Below are positions 21,150 to 33,267 of a stretch of DNA of 64,000 nt, piece by piece. Under the pieces are notes generated by a model. The model worked only from the letters and a program-made list of their open reading frames with translations. It made no database searches and was not told the DNA's origin. Location: positions 112,487-176,486 of the forward strand of contig JAPDFW010000117.1 in assembly GCA_028826165.1 (NCBI GenBank), written 5' to 3'. Made by a program: the position numbers and the translations under genes. This DNA is from Anaeramoeba ignava (Eukaryota; Metamonada; Anaeramoebidae). Every line of letters begins with the position of its first letter. Position 1 is the first letter of the stretch.

Positions 21150-24031
21150 TTAAAAATTAATTTTTTGAATCAAATTAAATAAAATTAAATCAATTATTGA
21201 ATTTAGATTTAATTGATAATAATCTTTTAAATCTTCGAATTCATGAATATTTTCTTTAGTTAATTTTGTTTCTTCAAATTCATCATGATAAAGAAAATAA
21301 ATTAATTGTTGAATTGTTTCAAATGATTTTCCTGAATAATCATGAACTTGATTTGATGAATCTTTAACACTTAAAAACATTCCTTTAAATAATTCACTTC
21401 TTATTATTAATATTAATTTATGAACTTTGATTCCTTTTTCTTTAACAATTATTGTAAAATCTTTTGTTTCATTTTCTTGATATAATTTTGATAAATCTTT
21501 TATTATTCCTTTTCTTCCTTTTTTTTCTTTAATCCAATTTGAATCAATTTCAATTTCTTTGAAAAATTCTTTTATTAAATGATAACCTTTTTTCCTTTCT
21601 TTTCTTTGTTTTTGTTCTTCTGTTATTTTATCGCTCTTCATATTAAAAAACAATAAAGTTGGCTTCTTTAAATTTGTTTTACTAATTTCAATTAAAGTTT
21701 CTTGAATTAAATCAAAATTTGGAAATCCTGTATAAATGAAATTAAGAACATTTTCAACTTCAATTTTGGATTTTGTTTTGCAATTATTGATAAATTTTTG
21801 TAAAATTGATTTGTCGTTATTAAATCTTGTTAATAATATTAATTGATGAACATTGAATTTAAATAAATCATTGCTTTCAATTTGTAAATCTGAAAATTCG
21901 TTTGATTTGAATAATTTGTTCATATCTTCACTAATGGAATAAATTTGGGGGAATAAATCCACAATTTCTTTTTGAATCAATGTATGTGGTAAATCAAGAA
22001 TATTTGCATCATTCATTAGTAAATATTGAGTCAATGATATTTTTTTATCGAAGATTGCTATTGAAAGAGGTGAGATATAATTTTCTTTTTTGATATTAAG
22101 ATCTGCACCTTTTGAGACCAAATATTCAACAATTTCAAATGTATCTAATTGTTTGCAAGCAGAATACAAAGGAGTTTCATTCAAAATTGTTCTTGAATTG
22201 ATATCAGCACCTTTTTCAACTAAATATTTGATAATCTCAAATGAGTTTGAATTGCAAGCATAATATAATGGTGTTTTATTTGATTGATCCTTTGCATTTA
22301 CATCTGCTCCTTTCTCAATAAGATATTTAATAAACTCAACCGATTTTTGATATGCACAAACTAGATGCAGAAGTGTTTCATTTTGGTTTGTTTTCTTTTC
22401 GAAATCTGCTCCTTTGGAAATTAAATATTTGATCATCTCAATCGAATCATCTTGTTGACAAGCCAAATGCAAAGGTGTTTCGTTTTCACTATTTTCTGCA
22501 TTAACATTAGCTCCATTTTCAACAAGAAATTTCACTACTTCAAGAGAGTTATTCAAACAAGCTAGATGCAAAGGTGTTTCATTTTCGAGTGTTTCTGAAT
22601 TAATTTCTAGTCCTTGAGAAACAATATATTGAATGATTTCAAGTGAATTTGATTCGCATGCAAAATGTAAAGTTGTTTCATTTGAAAATGTCACTGAGTA
22701 TAAATAAGATCCCTTATCAACAAGATATTTCACAACTTCAAGTGAATTAAGCTCACAGGCATAATGAATTGGATATTTGCGTTCAGAGAAATTTGATTGA
22801 TTAATACCATTTGAATTTTCAGCAATAAATTTTATGATTTCAAGTGGTTTTTGAGTTTGCAAGCAAAATGTAAAAATGTTTCGTTATCATTATTTGCTGC
22901 ATTAATACTAGCTCCGTTTTCAACAAGATACTTCATTGTTTCAAGTGAATTATTCAATAATGCGTAATATAAAGGTGCTTCATCTTCATCTGTTTCCATA
23001 TTCACATCAGCTCCGTTTTCAACAAGATATTTCATAGTTTCAAATGAATTTTCTTGTTGGAAAATCAAATGCAAAGGTGTTAAATTCTCCATATTTTGCG
23101 CATCAATATAAGCTCCATTTTCAACAAGATATTTAATCAATTCAAGTGAGTTATTCATGCAGGCAAAATGTAAAGGTGTTTCTTCTTCAACATTTTGCGC
23201 ATCAATATCAGCTCCATTTTCAACAAGATATTTAACCAATTCAAGTGAATTATTCATGCAGGCAAAATGCAAAGGTGTTTCTTTATTGATAGTTTCAAGA
23301 TTTGCTCCTGCTCCATTTTCAACAAGATATTTGACAATTTCAAATGGACGTTCTTCGTTTTTGCAAGCAAAATGTAAAGGTGTTTCAATTAATTTATTGA
23401 GCTCATTAACGTTAGCTTTTTTCTCAACAAGATACTTTATAATTTCAAAAGAATTATTCAAACAAGAAAAGTGCAAAGGAGTATCTTCAAAATCTGTTTT
23501 ATCATTAATATTGGCTCCATTTTCAACAAGTAATTTGATAAGATCAAGTGTTGATTTTTTGTTTTGACAAAGAAAATGCAAAGCTGTTTTTTGTTCATCA
23601 TTTTTTGCATTAATATCAATTCCATTTTCAATCAGTAATTTTATAATTTCAAATGATTTTTGTGGTTTATTTCGACAAATAAAATGTAAGACTGTTTCAT
23701 TTTTGTTATTTTTTGTATTAATATCAATTCCATTTTCAATCAGTAATTTTATAATTTCAAATGATTTTTGTGGTTTATTTCGACAAATAAAATGTAAAGC
23801 TGTTTCGTTTTTCTTATTTTTTGCATTAATATCAATTCCATTTTCAATCAATAATTTTATAATTTCAAATGATTTTTGTGGTTTATTTCGACAAATAAAA
23901 TGTAAGACTGTTTCATTTTTCTTATTTTTTGAATTAATATCAATTCCATTTTCAATTAAAGATTGCAATTCCTGAATTAAATTTTGATGAGAAACTGAGA
24001 TTAAGGTTGTTTGAAGATTAAAAGGTTTCAT
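21150..24031 (-). CDS. Ankyrin/double-BTB protein, family A divergent member, one frame break
   Basis: The ATG at 24031 gives MKPFNLQTTLISVSHQNLIQ, then about 20 ankyrin repeats with a more varied, less AT-rich codon use than the two neighbours (pattern NGADVNAENSENETPLHLAC). Around 22855 the frame changes between two overlapping open stretches: HFACKLKN in one frame and QKPLEIIKFI in the next together make one normal repeat, so this is a single-base indel. After the repeats come BTB 1 (SISEDMNKLFKSNEFSDLQI) and BTB 2 (IKVHKLILIIRSELFKGMFL). The C-terminus ends NLIQKINF, with no polybasic or CaaX-like end. It is the oldest-looking copy of the array and shares its BTB sequence closely with them. 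Intact length would be about 960 residues. Confidence 0.83.
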
Positions 24032-24073
24032 TTCAAATGAAAAAATGAAATGAAAAAATGAAAAAATAAAAAT

Positions 24074-27000
24074 TTATTTATAACTTGCAAAAGGATGAAA
24101 AAATTGTTTCATAATTTGTCCAATTTGATTTTTAGCATTTTTTATATGTTCTTTAACAACTTCATCATTTTCAACATTTTCGATTTGAGTTAAAAATGAG
24201 AACAAATTTTCAAAATCAAAATGAGAAACAAAATCAAGATCCAAATTTAAACCAGAAAGAAGCAGGCAAATAAGAAGAATGCCTGCGCGTCTAACTTGAG
24301 CTTCTTTGTCTGAAATAATAATTGCTTTGACAGCATCAATAATTTCTTGATAAAAAGGAAATAAGCCATGTGATAAAATTTGGCAGAAAGTTCCAAGATT
24401 TGAAAGAGCACTTGCACGAATTAATTTTGAATGGTCTTTTATATTATTGAGGAAAGTATTGATAACAAAATGGGCGTATTTGACAAGACTTTCTCCACAA
24501 CGCTCAGAGATTTGAACTAAAGCTTGTGCAATTTTGATTCTCATGTCTTCTTTTTCACTTGGATTGTTATAAAATTCTGCCAATTCATTTAGTGTTCTTT
24601 CTGGATAAATATCACCTAAAGCAACCATTCCTTGAATTGCTGATAAATAAATATAAGAGTCTGAATCATTCATTTGCGCTCGAAAAATTGAATAAACTTT
24701 ATCAAGATTTTTTTGCAAAACTTTGTCTTGAACTAAAACCAATTTACGAAGTGATATTAATCCATGAGCGCGAATAGGCATTAAAGGGTTACGTAAATCC
24801 TGAAGAACTTTTTGAATTGGTTCGCATTTATTTTCATTTAATTCCACAATTTCAATCGAATTATTTTCATTTTCATTTTCATTTTCATTTTCATTTTCTT
24901 CTTGAATAATATTTTTTTCTTCTTCAATCTTATTCATTTCTTTCCAATCAAGATGTGTTGTTATAATTGTGTGAATAGTTGATGCCATTTCGCTAATTTC
25001 ATTAACCTTGCTTTGTGATAATATCTCAAGTTTGGGAAGAACCTTTTCAAACAAAATAAATTCCTCACTTTCAATTCTCACCATTCCTCCAACGATTATT
25101 GTTGATAATAACCCCAATATTAACTCAATTACATCTGAATCATAATATCCAAGCATCAAATCAAAAAAGTCAATAACTTGCTTTATGTTTTTGATAACTG
25201 AAGGTCCTAATTCTTCGCATAAAATCCCAAGCATTTGCAAAATTTTCAATCTTTTTTGCTGAATAAATTGTAGTTGTGATTCCTCTTTGGGGATGTTTTC
25301 TTCATTTTTCATGATCATTTCAAGCAATTCGATAAATAATTTCCCAGAAAGATCCAATGTTTTTAATTCCTTTAAAAGATCCACAATTGATTTTGCAATT
25401 TGTTCAAAATCTTCGTTGATTTTGTGAGTTTGTTGAATTAATATTTCTCCATTTTTGGATATTTCGAATTTTAAGTTTTGGAAATAATTGTTTTCATTCA
25501 GATTTGCTTCTTCGATTATCAAATTTTCCTCTTTATCAACTGTCATTTGGTTTTTAGCTTGTGATGAGAAAAGTGGAATCATCAAGTCTTGAACAATTTG
25601 ATAAGGTTCTTTCACATTTTTTAGATAAATTTTTAGCACTTCTCGAACTGCTGTCCGAATTCCTTTGTCTGTTTTTATCAATGAATAGTGCAATTGAAAC
25701 AATGGATAAAGTATGTTTCCAATTGTTTTTATGAGTAATTCATTCGTATTATAAAGTAAAGAATCACTCATTCTTGTTAATAATTTATGTAAATCTTCGA
25801 CTGATTCAATGATTTCTTCACTTTTTGGTAAAATAAATTGATTTGAGTTTTGTCCAAATTGTATTTTTTTGATTAATAGAAATGGATTTGTGATTTTGTC
25901 TAAAATGAATTTTTGCGTTATTGACGGGTGTATTTCAAGCATTTTAAGGATAATTGAGCAAGCAGCCAAAACAAGATGTTTATTAGTTTGACCTTTTTTG
26001 TGAAGAGCTTGTAAAATTTGAGGAGATAATAATTGGAAATAATCCTACAAAACAAAACAAAACAAAACAAAACAAATTATTCTTTTTTCAATTTTTTTTT
26101 TCCTTCAAATTTATATTTACTTCTGGTGATTTTGCTTGACGAGGTACTTTTACTACTAAATTTATAACTTTTTCATAAGCAATAACTTCTTTATTGATTT
26201 CATGTTGTGGATTTAATGTAAAAACTAAAGCTTTATCTAAAACTGCAATTAAACCATTTGGTTTAGTGATTAAATTTGAAATGAATTTATCAACAAAATT
26301 TTGAAACCAAAAGGGTGATTCAATATCAAGTAAAAGTGATAAAGCATCAATAATATCATTTGGATCTATTTGATTCATTATTTTATTAATCATCTCAATG
26401 CTCCATTCAAAATATTTTTCAATTTCTTGATTTTTGGAAATCATTCCTGGATTTAAAATGGTTCTTTTCTGTGTTTTTTTATTGGAATTTTCATAAAGGA
26501 ATTGAATCAATAAAGTGAAAATATCTGATAAAAAATTTGATGCTATCATTTTTTGGAAAATAGAATCACTAAATAAAAAACTAAGAAATAAATCCAAACA
26601 TGATTTAGCTTTCAATTTATTTTCCAATTTTGGAAATGATTTTTCATATTTAGATAAATTGTTAATTCTTTTTGATAATGGAATTGCTATTCCGTTTAAT
26701 AAAACTGGATAAATACAAGAAACAACAAGAAATTCAAGTGCAGTTTTGATTTTATTCATATCTTTTTTATCAATTTTTTCTTTTATGTTCAAGTTTATAA
26801 ATTTATTCAATATTTCAATTATATTTTCAATTTCGATTTTATTTTCATTTTCAATTTCGATTTTATTTTCAATTTTATTTTCAATTTTTATTTTCATTTT
26901 TATTTTCATTTTATTTTCAATTTCATTTTTATTTTCAATTTCGATTTTATTTTCAATTTTATTTTCAATTTCATTTTCATTTTTATTTTTATTTTCATTT

Positions 27001-27212
27001 TCAATTTTATTTTTATTTTTATTTTTAATTTCATTTTCAATTCCTTTTTTAATTTCATTTTCATTTTCAATTTCGTTTTTATTTTCATTTTCATTTTTAT
27101 TTTCATTTTCATTTTCAATTTCATTTTCATTTTCATTTTTATTTTCATTTTCATTAAATTTTAAAAGGATTTTTTGAAGAGATTTAAATAATTTAATTTT
27201 TATTAAATCCAT
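24074..27212 (-). CDS. TANGO6: TANGO6/RTP1-like HEAT-repeat protein, two exons
   Basis: Exons 27212-26121 and 26044-24074 join in phase 0 (PRQAKSPE|DYFQLLSPQ) over a 76-nt intron, giving about 1,020 residues, close to human TANGO6. The C-terminal third carries the family core: LQDLRNPLMPIRAHGLISLR, DSDSYIYLSAIQGMVALGDI, SLVKYAHFVINTFL, RASALSNLGTFCQILSHGL and EAQVRRAGILLICLLL. Yeast Rtp1 aids assembly and nuclear import of RNA polymerase II and other multisubunit complexes; animal TANGO6 was found in a secretion screen. The chosen start, MDLIKIKLFKSLQKILL, follows the T-rich promoter. The longer frame from 27329 is a Phe-rich read-through of promoter repeats. An Asn-Glu/Lys-Ile-Glu low-complexity insert occupies about residues 24-120. 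Confidence 0.85.
26815..27160 (-). repeat. Coding Glu/Asn/Lys low-complexity insert in TANGO6
   Basis: Plus-strand ATTTTC/ATTTTT/AATTTC hexamers encode Glu-Asn, Lys-Asn and Ile-Glu dipeptides in the minus frame near the N-terminus of the TANGO6-like protein. Confidence 0.8.
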
Positions 27213-27385
27213 TTTAGAATGAAAGAAAAAAATGAAAAAAATGAAAAAATGAAAAAAATGAAAAAATGAAAAAAATGAAAAAAATGAAAAAAAAAACAAA
27301 AACAAAAACAAAAACAAAAACAAAAACAAAAAAAATTGATCAAAAAATTTATTTCATTCATTTTTTTTAATCCATTTTTTTTTTG
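27213..27385. promoter_or_regulatory. Bidirectional promoter with tandem TCATTTTT units
   Basis: This 173-bp gap separates divergent TANGO6 (-) and PP2A B56 (+). On the minus strand it carries about eight TTTTTCATTTTT-like units immediately before the TANGO6 ATG. Next to them are six CAAAAA units. On the plus side TTCATTCATTTTTTTT precedes the B56 start. Promoter function is inferred from recurrence of the motif before other starts. Confidence 0.5.
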
Positions 27386-30104
27386 ATGTTAAAAAATTAT
27401 TCAAATTTAAATTCAAATTCAAAAATTAGATCAAATCAAATTCAAAAAGAAAAATTGGAAAATTTAAAAAAAATTCTTCAAAATCCCAATTTTTTTCAAA
27501 CAAGAGAAGATAAACCTAAAAAATTATCACTTGATATTTTATTAGAAATTCCAAAATTAAAAGGTTTTGTTTTTTAAAAAAAAAAAAGTGGAACAAAATT
27601 TTCTTTTCAATTTTATTAACTTTTTTTTATTAATTTTTATTTAGAAATTTCAAAAAATCAATTCAAAATTGTTTTTCTAAAAAAATTATCAATTTGTAAT
27701 CAAATTTATTATTTTGAAAAAATGAATCCAATCAAAATGGAAAAATTTGAATATAAATTGAAAACTTTAAGAAATTTCAAAAACGATCACAAATATCTTA
27801 TTTTCAAAATTACTTCAAATGGTAAAAAAAAGATTTTTTTTGGAAAATTTTAATCTAAATTCTAATTAATTTTTTTTTTTAAAATGGAAAACAAAGATTT
27901 CAAATAATTTGTTTGATTATTTTCCTCATTTTGATTTAGAAGAAAAACAAGAAGAAGAAATAATTTTAAAAAAAATGGAATTTTATTGGAAACAAAATCA
28001 ATGGATTTTTACAATATTTTTGAAATTAATTAATTTCCCCAATTTTCCAGGAAAGTTTAAAGAAGAAATGTTGAATTCAAAACTAATTTCTCAAGTAAAT
28101 TTCAATTTTTTTCATTTTTCAAAAAATAGAAATTTCATTTTTCTTCTTTATTTTTTAGATTTTCTCTCTATTTCAAAACAAAGACCCAAAAGTTGAAGAA
28201 TCAGTTAAATTAATTTTACAGTCAATTTCTTTACATTTATTGAAAAAACGAAATTTTATTTTTGGCAAAATTACAGAATTATTATATGAGGTTTTATATA
28301 ATGGAAATTTAAAGGAAATTCAAGCAAATGAAAGTTTATTGTTTATTTTTGAATTGGCACAAAATATTCTTCATCAATTTCCAAAACAAATTACATCTTC
28401 ACAAAAAAGATTTTTGATGAAGATATTAATTCCTTTCCAAAAGCATGATTCTTATCATAAATTTGCATCAGAAATAACACAATGTATTTTGGAGGTTGTT
28501 GAAAAAAAAAGGGAATTAATAATAGAAGTAATTTTTCAAATGATAAAAAAATGGCCAACTCAAAATTATATGAATGAGAATTCTTGTTTGAAGCAATTAG
28601 AAATTTTGATTAATCACATGAAACTCCAAGAATTAGAAGTTATTTTTATTCCAGTTTTTAAGAAAGTATCATCCAAGTTTAATGATGGGAATTTTGTTGT
28701 TTCAGAATCAGCCTTTCGTTTTTTTGAAAATGAAATTAATTTTGGTTTAGTTAAAACAAAATTGAAAGTTGTTTTACCAGAAATTTATCCAGATTTAAAA
28801 TATTGTTCTGAAAATCATTGGAATGAATCAATTAGAAAATTAGCTTTGGATATGATTTCTTATATTGATAATTTAGATCATAATTATTTGACAAAAATGG
28901 AAAAGGAATATGAAGAGAAAAAAGAAGGAAGATCAATTCAAGAAAAAGAGAGGGAATTAAAATGGGAAAAAATATTTTTAAATTTTAAGGAAGGAGAGCA
29001 AAATTCAAATAATATAAATAATATAAATAATATAAATAATATTAAATCAAATATTAAATCAAATAATATAAATAACAAATCAAATAATAAATCTAATAAT
29101 TTAAATAACAAATTAAATAATAAATCAAATAATTTAAATAACAAATCAAATAATAAATCTAATAATATAAATAATATAAATAATAAAAAATAATATAAAT
29201 AATAAATCAAATAATTCAAATATTAAATCAAATATTAAATCAAATATTTCAAATATTAATTCAAATATTAATTCAAATATTAATTCAAATATTAATTTAA
29301 ATAAATCAAATATTAAATCAAAATAATATAAATAATATAAATAATATAAATCAAATATTAAATCAAATATTAAATCTAATAATATAAATAATAAATCAAA
29401 TATTAAATTCAAAATTAAATTAAATTACAAATAAATAAAATATAAATAAAAATAAATTTAATTTTAAATTTTAATTCAAAAATTAAAATCAAATAATATA
29501 AATAATAAATAATATAAATAATTCAAATATTAAATCAAAATTTTTAAACAAATATTAACAAATATTTTAAATCAAATATTAAATAATAAAATCAAAATTA
29601 AATCAAATAAAAATCAAATAAATCAAATATTAAATAAAATAAATCAAATATTAAATCAAAATAAATCAAATAAAATCAAAATTAAATCAAATTAAATGAA
29701 CTAATCAAATATTAAATCAAATATTAAATCAATATTAAATCAAATATTAAATCAAATATTTCAAATCAAATATTTCAAATATTAAATCAAATATTAAATC
29801 AAATACAATCAAATAAATCAAATATTAAATCAAATATTAAATCAAATATTAAATCAAATATTAAATCAAATATTAAATCAAATAATAAATCAAATAATAA
29901 ATCAAATAATAAATCAAATAATTCAAATATTAATTCAAATAATTCAAATAATAAATCAAATATTAATTCAAATATTAATTCAAATATTAATTCAAATATT
30001 AATTCAAATAATAAATCAAATATTAGTTCAAAAAATAGTTCAAAAAATAATCAAACAAAAAGATTGATTGAACACTTTTTTCATTCTCAAAAAAAAACAA
30101 AATA
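27386..30104 (+). CDS. PP2A regulatory subunit B56 (PPP2R5-like) with repeat tail
   Basis: Exons 27386-27563, 27645-27821, about 27884-28094 and 28159-29193 encode a B56 subunit, which selects substrates for protein phosphatase 2A. Family blocks appear in order: EISKNQFKIVFLKKLSIC, IFSLFQNKDPKVEESVKLIL, IFGKITELLYEVLYNGN, FLMKILIPFQKHDSYHKFAS, VSESAFRFFENEINFGL, ILPEIYPDLKY-like VLPEIYPDLKYCSENHWNES, then EKERELKWEKIFLNF. Intron 2 has a normal donor at 27822, but the exon 3 frame needs an acceptor just before TGGAAAACAAAG where no AG exists, so a base error or unusual splice is likely. The B56 core ends near 29000 and a stop follows at 29193. A further open tail, SSKNNQTKRLIEHFFHSQKK ending at 30104, suggests the real gene continues through the repeat. 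Confidence 0.85.
29000..30045 (+). repeat. 12-bp AAATCAAATATT/AATAATATAAAT array at the B56 3' end
   Basis: About 1 kb of AAT, ATT and TCA-containing units that code Asn-Ile-Lys-Ser or Asn-Ile-Asn-Ser where the frame is open. It is in frame with the B56 gene up to 29193, broken in the middle (29200-29810), and again open into the tail ending at 30104. Confidence 0.8.
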
Positions 30105-30139
30105 AAATTTAATGGAAAAATGGATAGATTTTAATTTGA

Positions 30140-32148
30140 TTAAATCTTTAAAAAAAATTGAAGAAAAGAATTTAAATTTAAACCAAAATAATTAATAGAA
30201 TCAAATAATTCCTTTTTTGAAGATTTTGATAATTTTGAAATATCAATGGAATCAGTATAAAAAAAACTAATCAAAGATTCCATTGTTTGAAAGGATTTCT
30301 TGCTTTGTTCAACAACTGAATTAGAAGGATCATTAACACTTAAAAACATTCCTTTAAATAATTCTGATCTTGCAAACAAAATTAATTTATGAACTTTAAT
30401 AACTGAATTTGACTTATTTGATTCAATAATAATTTCAAAATCTTTTGATTCAGAATCATTGAATAAATTTGTTAAATCTTTAATAAGATTTTTTTTGCCA
30501 ACTTTTTTTGGAAAAAAAGAATCTCCAAACAAATCATTAAAAAAATCAATAACAATTTGATTTCTAAAAGGATATCCAGTATAAATAAATTCAAGAATAG
30601 TTTCTGCGATTTCAAAAGGTTCTTTTTGAATATTTTCAAGAAATTTCTCAAATTGATTTTCTAAACGCAATTTTAAAATTAAAGAATGAGCTTGAATTTC
30701 TTTTCCTTGAGTTTTGATATTTATATCATATAATCCTCCTTCTTTTAATAATAATTTCATATCTTCACAAAGTGAATCATAACATTTAATAAGAGTTTGA
30801 ATTCTTTTGCTTTTTGTTAATTGTTCTAATTTTTTTTCCTAATTTAAAAAAAAAAAGCAAATAAAAAAGTTGGAATTTTTTTTTTAAAAAAATTTATTTA
30901 CTTTTAATATAAAAGTTTTATCTGCTCCATAATCTAAGACTAATTCGATATTTTTCAATGGAGCATTATTGATTAGCATTAAATAAAGAACAGATTCACT
31001 CTTTAATATTTTTTTTTAAAATAAATAAATGAATAAATATTTTTTTCTAATTTTTTACTGTTTCAGTTTTTGCTCCTTTTGATAATAAATATTCTGCAAT
31101 TTCATATTTATCAAAAGCATTAAAAAGAGGAGTAAAATCCTTTTATTTTTTTTATAAAAGAAAAATCAAGAGAATTAGGGAAAAATTTGGAATTAATTTT
31201 TTTTTTTACATCCTAAAAAAAATAAATTAAAATTTAAAAAGAATTCAATTTAAATTTAAATTTAATTTACACACTTAAAAAAAACAAACAATTTATTTTT
31301 TTTATTTTTATTTATTATTTATTATTTAAATTTAAATAAAAAAGTGGAACAAAAACAAATTTTTTTTTACATCAAGAGTATCAACTTCAGATCCTGATTC
31401 AATAAGGAATTTAACAATTTCTAAAGTGTTTTTATTTCTGCAAACGTAATGAAGTGGAATTAAACCCTTTAATTTTTTTTTAATATTAAAAACAAATAAA
31501 AAATAGAATATAAATTATAAATACAGCCTAAAAATAATTTAATAGAATTAAAATAAGTATTTGAATATAAAAAGGATAAATCAATTACTTCCTAATTTTC
31601 AAATTAATTTTTTAATTTTGATTTTAATTTTAATTTTAATTTTGATTTTAAATAAAAAAATACATTTTGAATATTAGGATTTGCTCCAGAATTTATTAAA
31701 AGTTTAATTACTTCTATTCTTGGTTTATCAAAACATTCATTATGTAAAGCTGTATTATTCTTAAATTTAAATTTGATTTAAATTGAAATTGAAATGGAAT
31801 TTAATTGAAAATTAAACTTAAATTACAAACTAAATAAAATTTAAAAAAAGAAAATTAATAGAATTTTAAATTTTAAGTAAAATTTATTGATTAAATTTTT
31901 TACTGACTTTTTAAATTAAAATTTTTAATTTAGAATTTTTGGATTTTTTAAATAGAATTTTAAATACATCTTTTTTATTAATATCAACACCATTTTTAAT
32001 TAAATTTTTAATAAAATCAAAACTTTTTTTTTTTTCACAAGCATTTTGTAATTCGGATAAATCCTAAAAAAAATCAAAAACAATTTAAAATTAAAAATTA
32101 TAAATTAAATTAAAAAATTAAAATTACATCAGATTCACTTGAACTCAT
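30140..32148 (-). CDS. Spliced ankyrin/double-BTB protein, about eight or nine exons
   Basis: The start exon 32148-32128 encodes only MSSSESD. Clear ankyrin exons are 32063-31968, 31759-31664, 31466-31371 (each exactly 96 nt, phase 0), 31139-31059 and 31000-30902. Another probable exon starts at 31591, but its donor is unresolved, and 31142-31212 may hold one more. The last exon, 30838-30140, begins EKKLEQLTKSKRIQTLI and contains two BTB-like domains; the second has VIKVHKLILFARSELFKGMF and QSKKSFQTMESLISFFY. One exon per ankyrin repeat is the opposite of the intron-free arrays elsewhere in the window, although the BTB sequence is clearly related. Probable CUL3 adaptor or scaffold. The exact exon set needs transcript data. 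Confidence 0.72.
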
Positions 32149-32245
32149 TTATAATTTTAATTTTTTAATTTTTTAATTTTAATAAAAAAAAAAAAACGGA
32201 AAAATAGAAAAATTTTTTTTCATTTTTTTTTTCAATTTTTTAAAA

Positions 32246-32980
32246 ATGATTTTTCCAAATCCTTTAATTTTACAACAAGCACCAGTTTTTGTTCAACAAG
32301 AAAGTGAAACAGTTAGAAATCGGTTTATAAGAAAAATCTACACAACTTTAACAATTCAAATACTAACAACATACATTATATTCAGAATAATATTATCACT
32401 TCCATTAAAACAAAGAGAAGAATTATTTTCAGGATCATTAATTTTATTAACAACTTTAATAGCAATAATATCATTAGGATTATCAATTTTTGAAAGAAAT
32501 AAATATCCAAGAAATTTAGTTTATTTGGCTTTATGGACTTTTTTTCAAGCTTTAACTTTAGGCTTTTCTTTGGCTTCAATTAGTCAACCTTCAATTGTCA
32601 AAATTGCCTTTAAATTTGCAACTGGAATTTTTGCATTATTAACAATGTTCACTTTTCAAAACCGTTTTTCAATTGATCGTTATTCTTTGATTTTTTTCAC
32701 CTCTTCTTTGGAAACTTTGTGGATTGTTTTGTATACTTTTATTTATCCTGCTGACTTTTATTATTATGGTAGATACTATCTTTTTTCTTTGATTTCAATC
32801 GTTATTTTTTCTGTTTATGTTATTTTGGATACTTCAAGAATTTTGGATTCTGTTAATCAAAATGATTGGGTTTTGGCTGTTATTCTTTTATATTTTGATT
32901 TTATTCGTTTATTTATGAAACTTCTGAGATTGTTACAAAGAATTTCTGAAAATGAAAAAAAGAAACAAAGGAGAAAATAA
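32246..32980 (+). CDS. TMBIM/Bax inhibitor-1 family membrane protein, copy 1
   Basis: 244 residues with seven hydrophobic segments at about 37-54, 63-82, 91-110, 118-137, 146-167, 177-194 and 207-226. The N-terminal block FIRKIYTTLTIQILTTYIIF and the C-terminal VILDTSRILDSVNQNDWVLA with LLYFDFIRLFMKLL match the Lifeguard/TMBIM family. These are ER or Golgi proteins with calcium-leak and anti-death roles in animals and plants. A Lys/Arg-rich tail ends the protein. The gene is intronless and divergent from the ankyrin-BTB gene, 97 bp apart. Confidence 0.85.
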   Translation: MIFPNPLILQQAPVFVQQESETVRNRFIRKIYTTLTIQILTTYIIFRIILSLPLKQREELFSGSLILLTTLIAIISLGLSIFERNKYPRNLVYLALWTFFQALTLGFSLASISQPSIVKIAFKFATGIFALLTMFTFQNRFSIDRYSLIFFTSSLETLWIVLYTFIYPADFYYYGRYYLFSLISIVIFSVYVILDTSRILDSVNQNDWVLAVILLYFDFIRLFMKLLRLLQRISENEKKKQRRK

Positions 32981-33267
32981 TTTTTGAAACAAAATTTTGA
33001 ATTTGAAACAAAATTTTGAACTTGATTTTTGAATTTGAATTTGAAATAAAATTTGATTTTGATTTTGAATTTGAATTTGAAACAAAATTTGAATTTGATT
33101 TTAATTTTTAATTTGAATTTGAATTTGAATTTGAAACAAAATTTTGAATTTGATTTTGATTTTGAATTGATTTTGAATTTGAATTTGATTTTGAATTTAA
33201 AATAAAATTGGAATTTGAATTTTCATTTTTTCATTTTTTTATTTCATTTTTTTATTTCATTTTTAAA
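32981..33267. other. Intergenic TTTGAA repeat and promoter element
   Basis: Hexamers of the TTTGAA/TTTTGA type fill 32985-33220. The last 50 bases contain three TTCATTTTTT units directly before the second TMBIM start. Confidence 0.65.

Noticed and set aside
12374-24031. Bacterial or viral ankyrin genes captured as a block
   Set aside because: BTB domains, matching spacers and the spliced relative at 30140-32148 point to a native eukaryotic expansion; no viral genes are nearby.
27213-27329. Possible N-terminal Phe-rich extension of TANGO6
   Set aside because: It is promoter T-runs read as Phe and Leu. The ATG at 27212 directly follows the TCATTTTT array.
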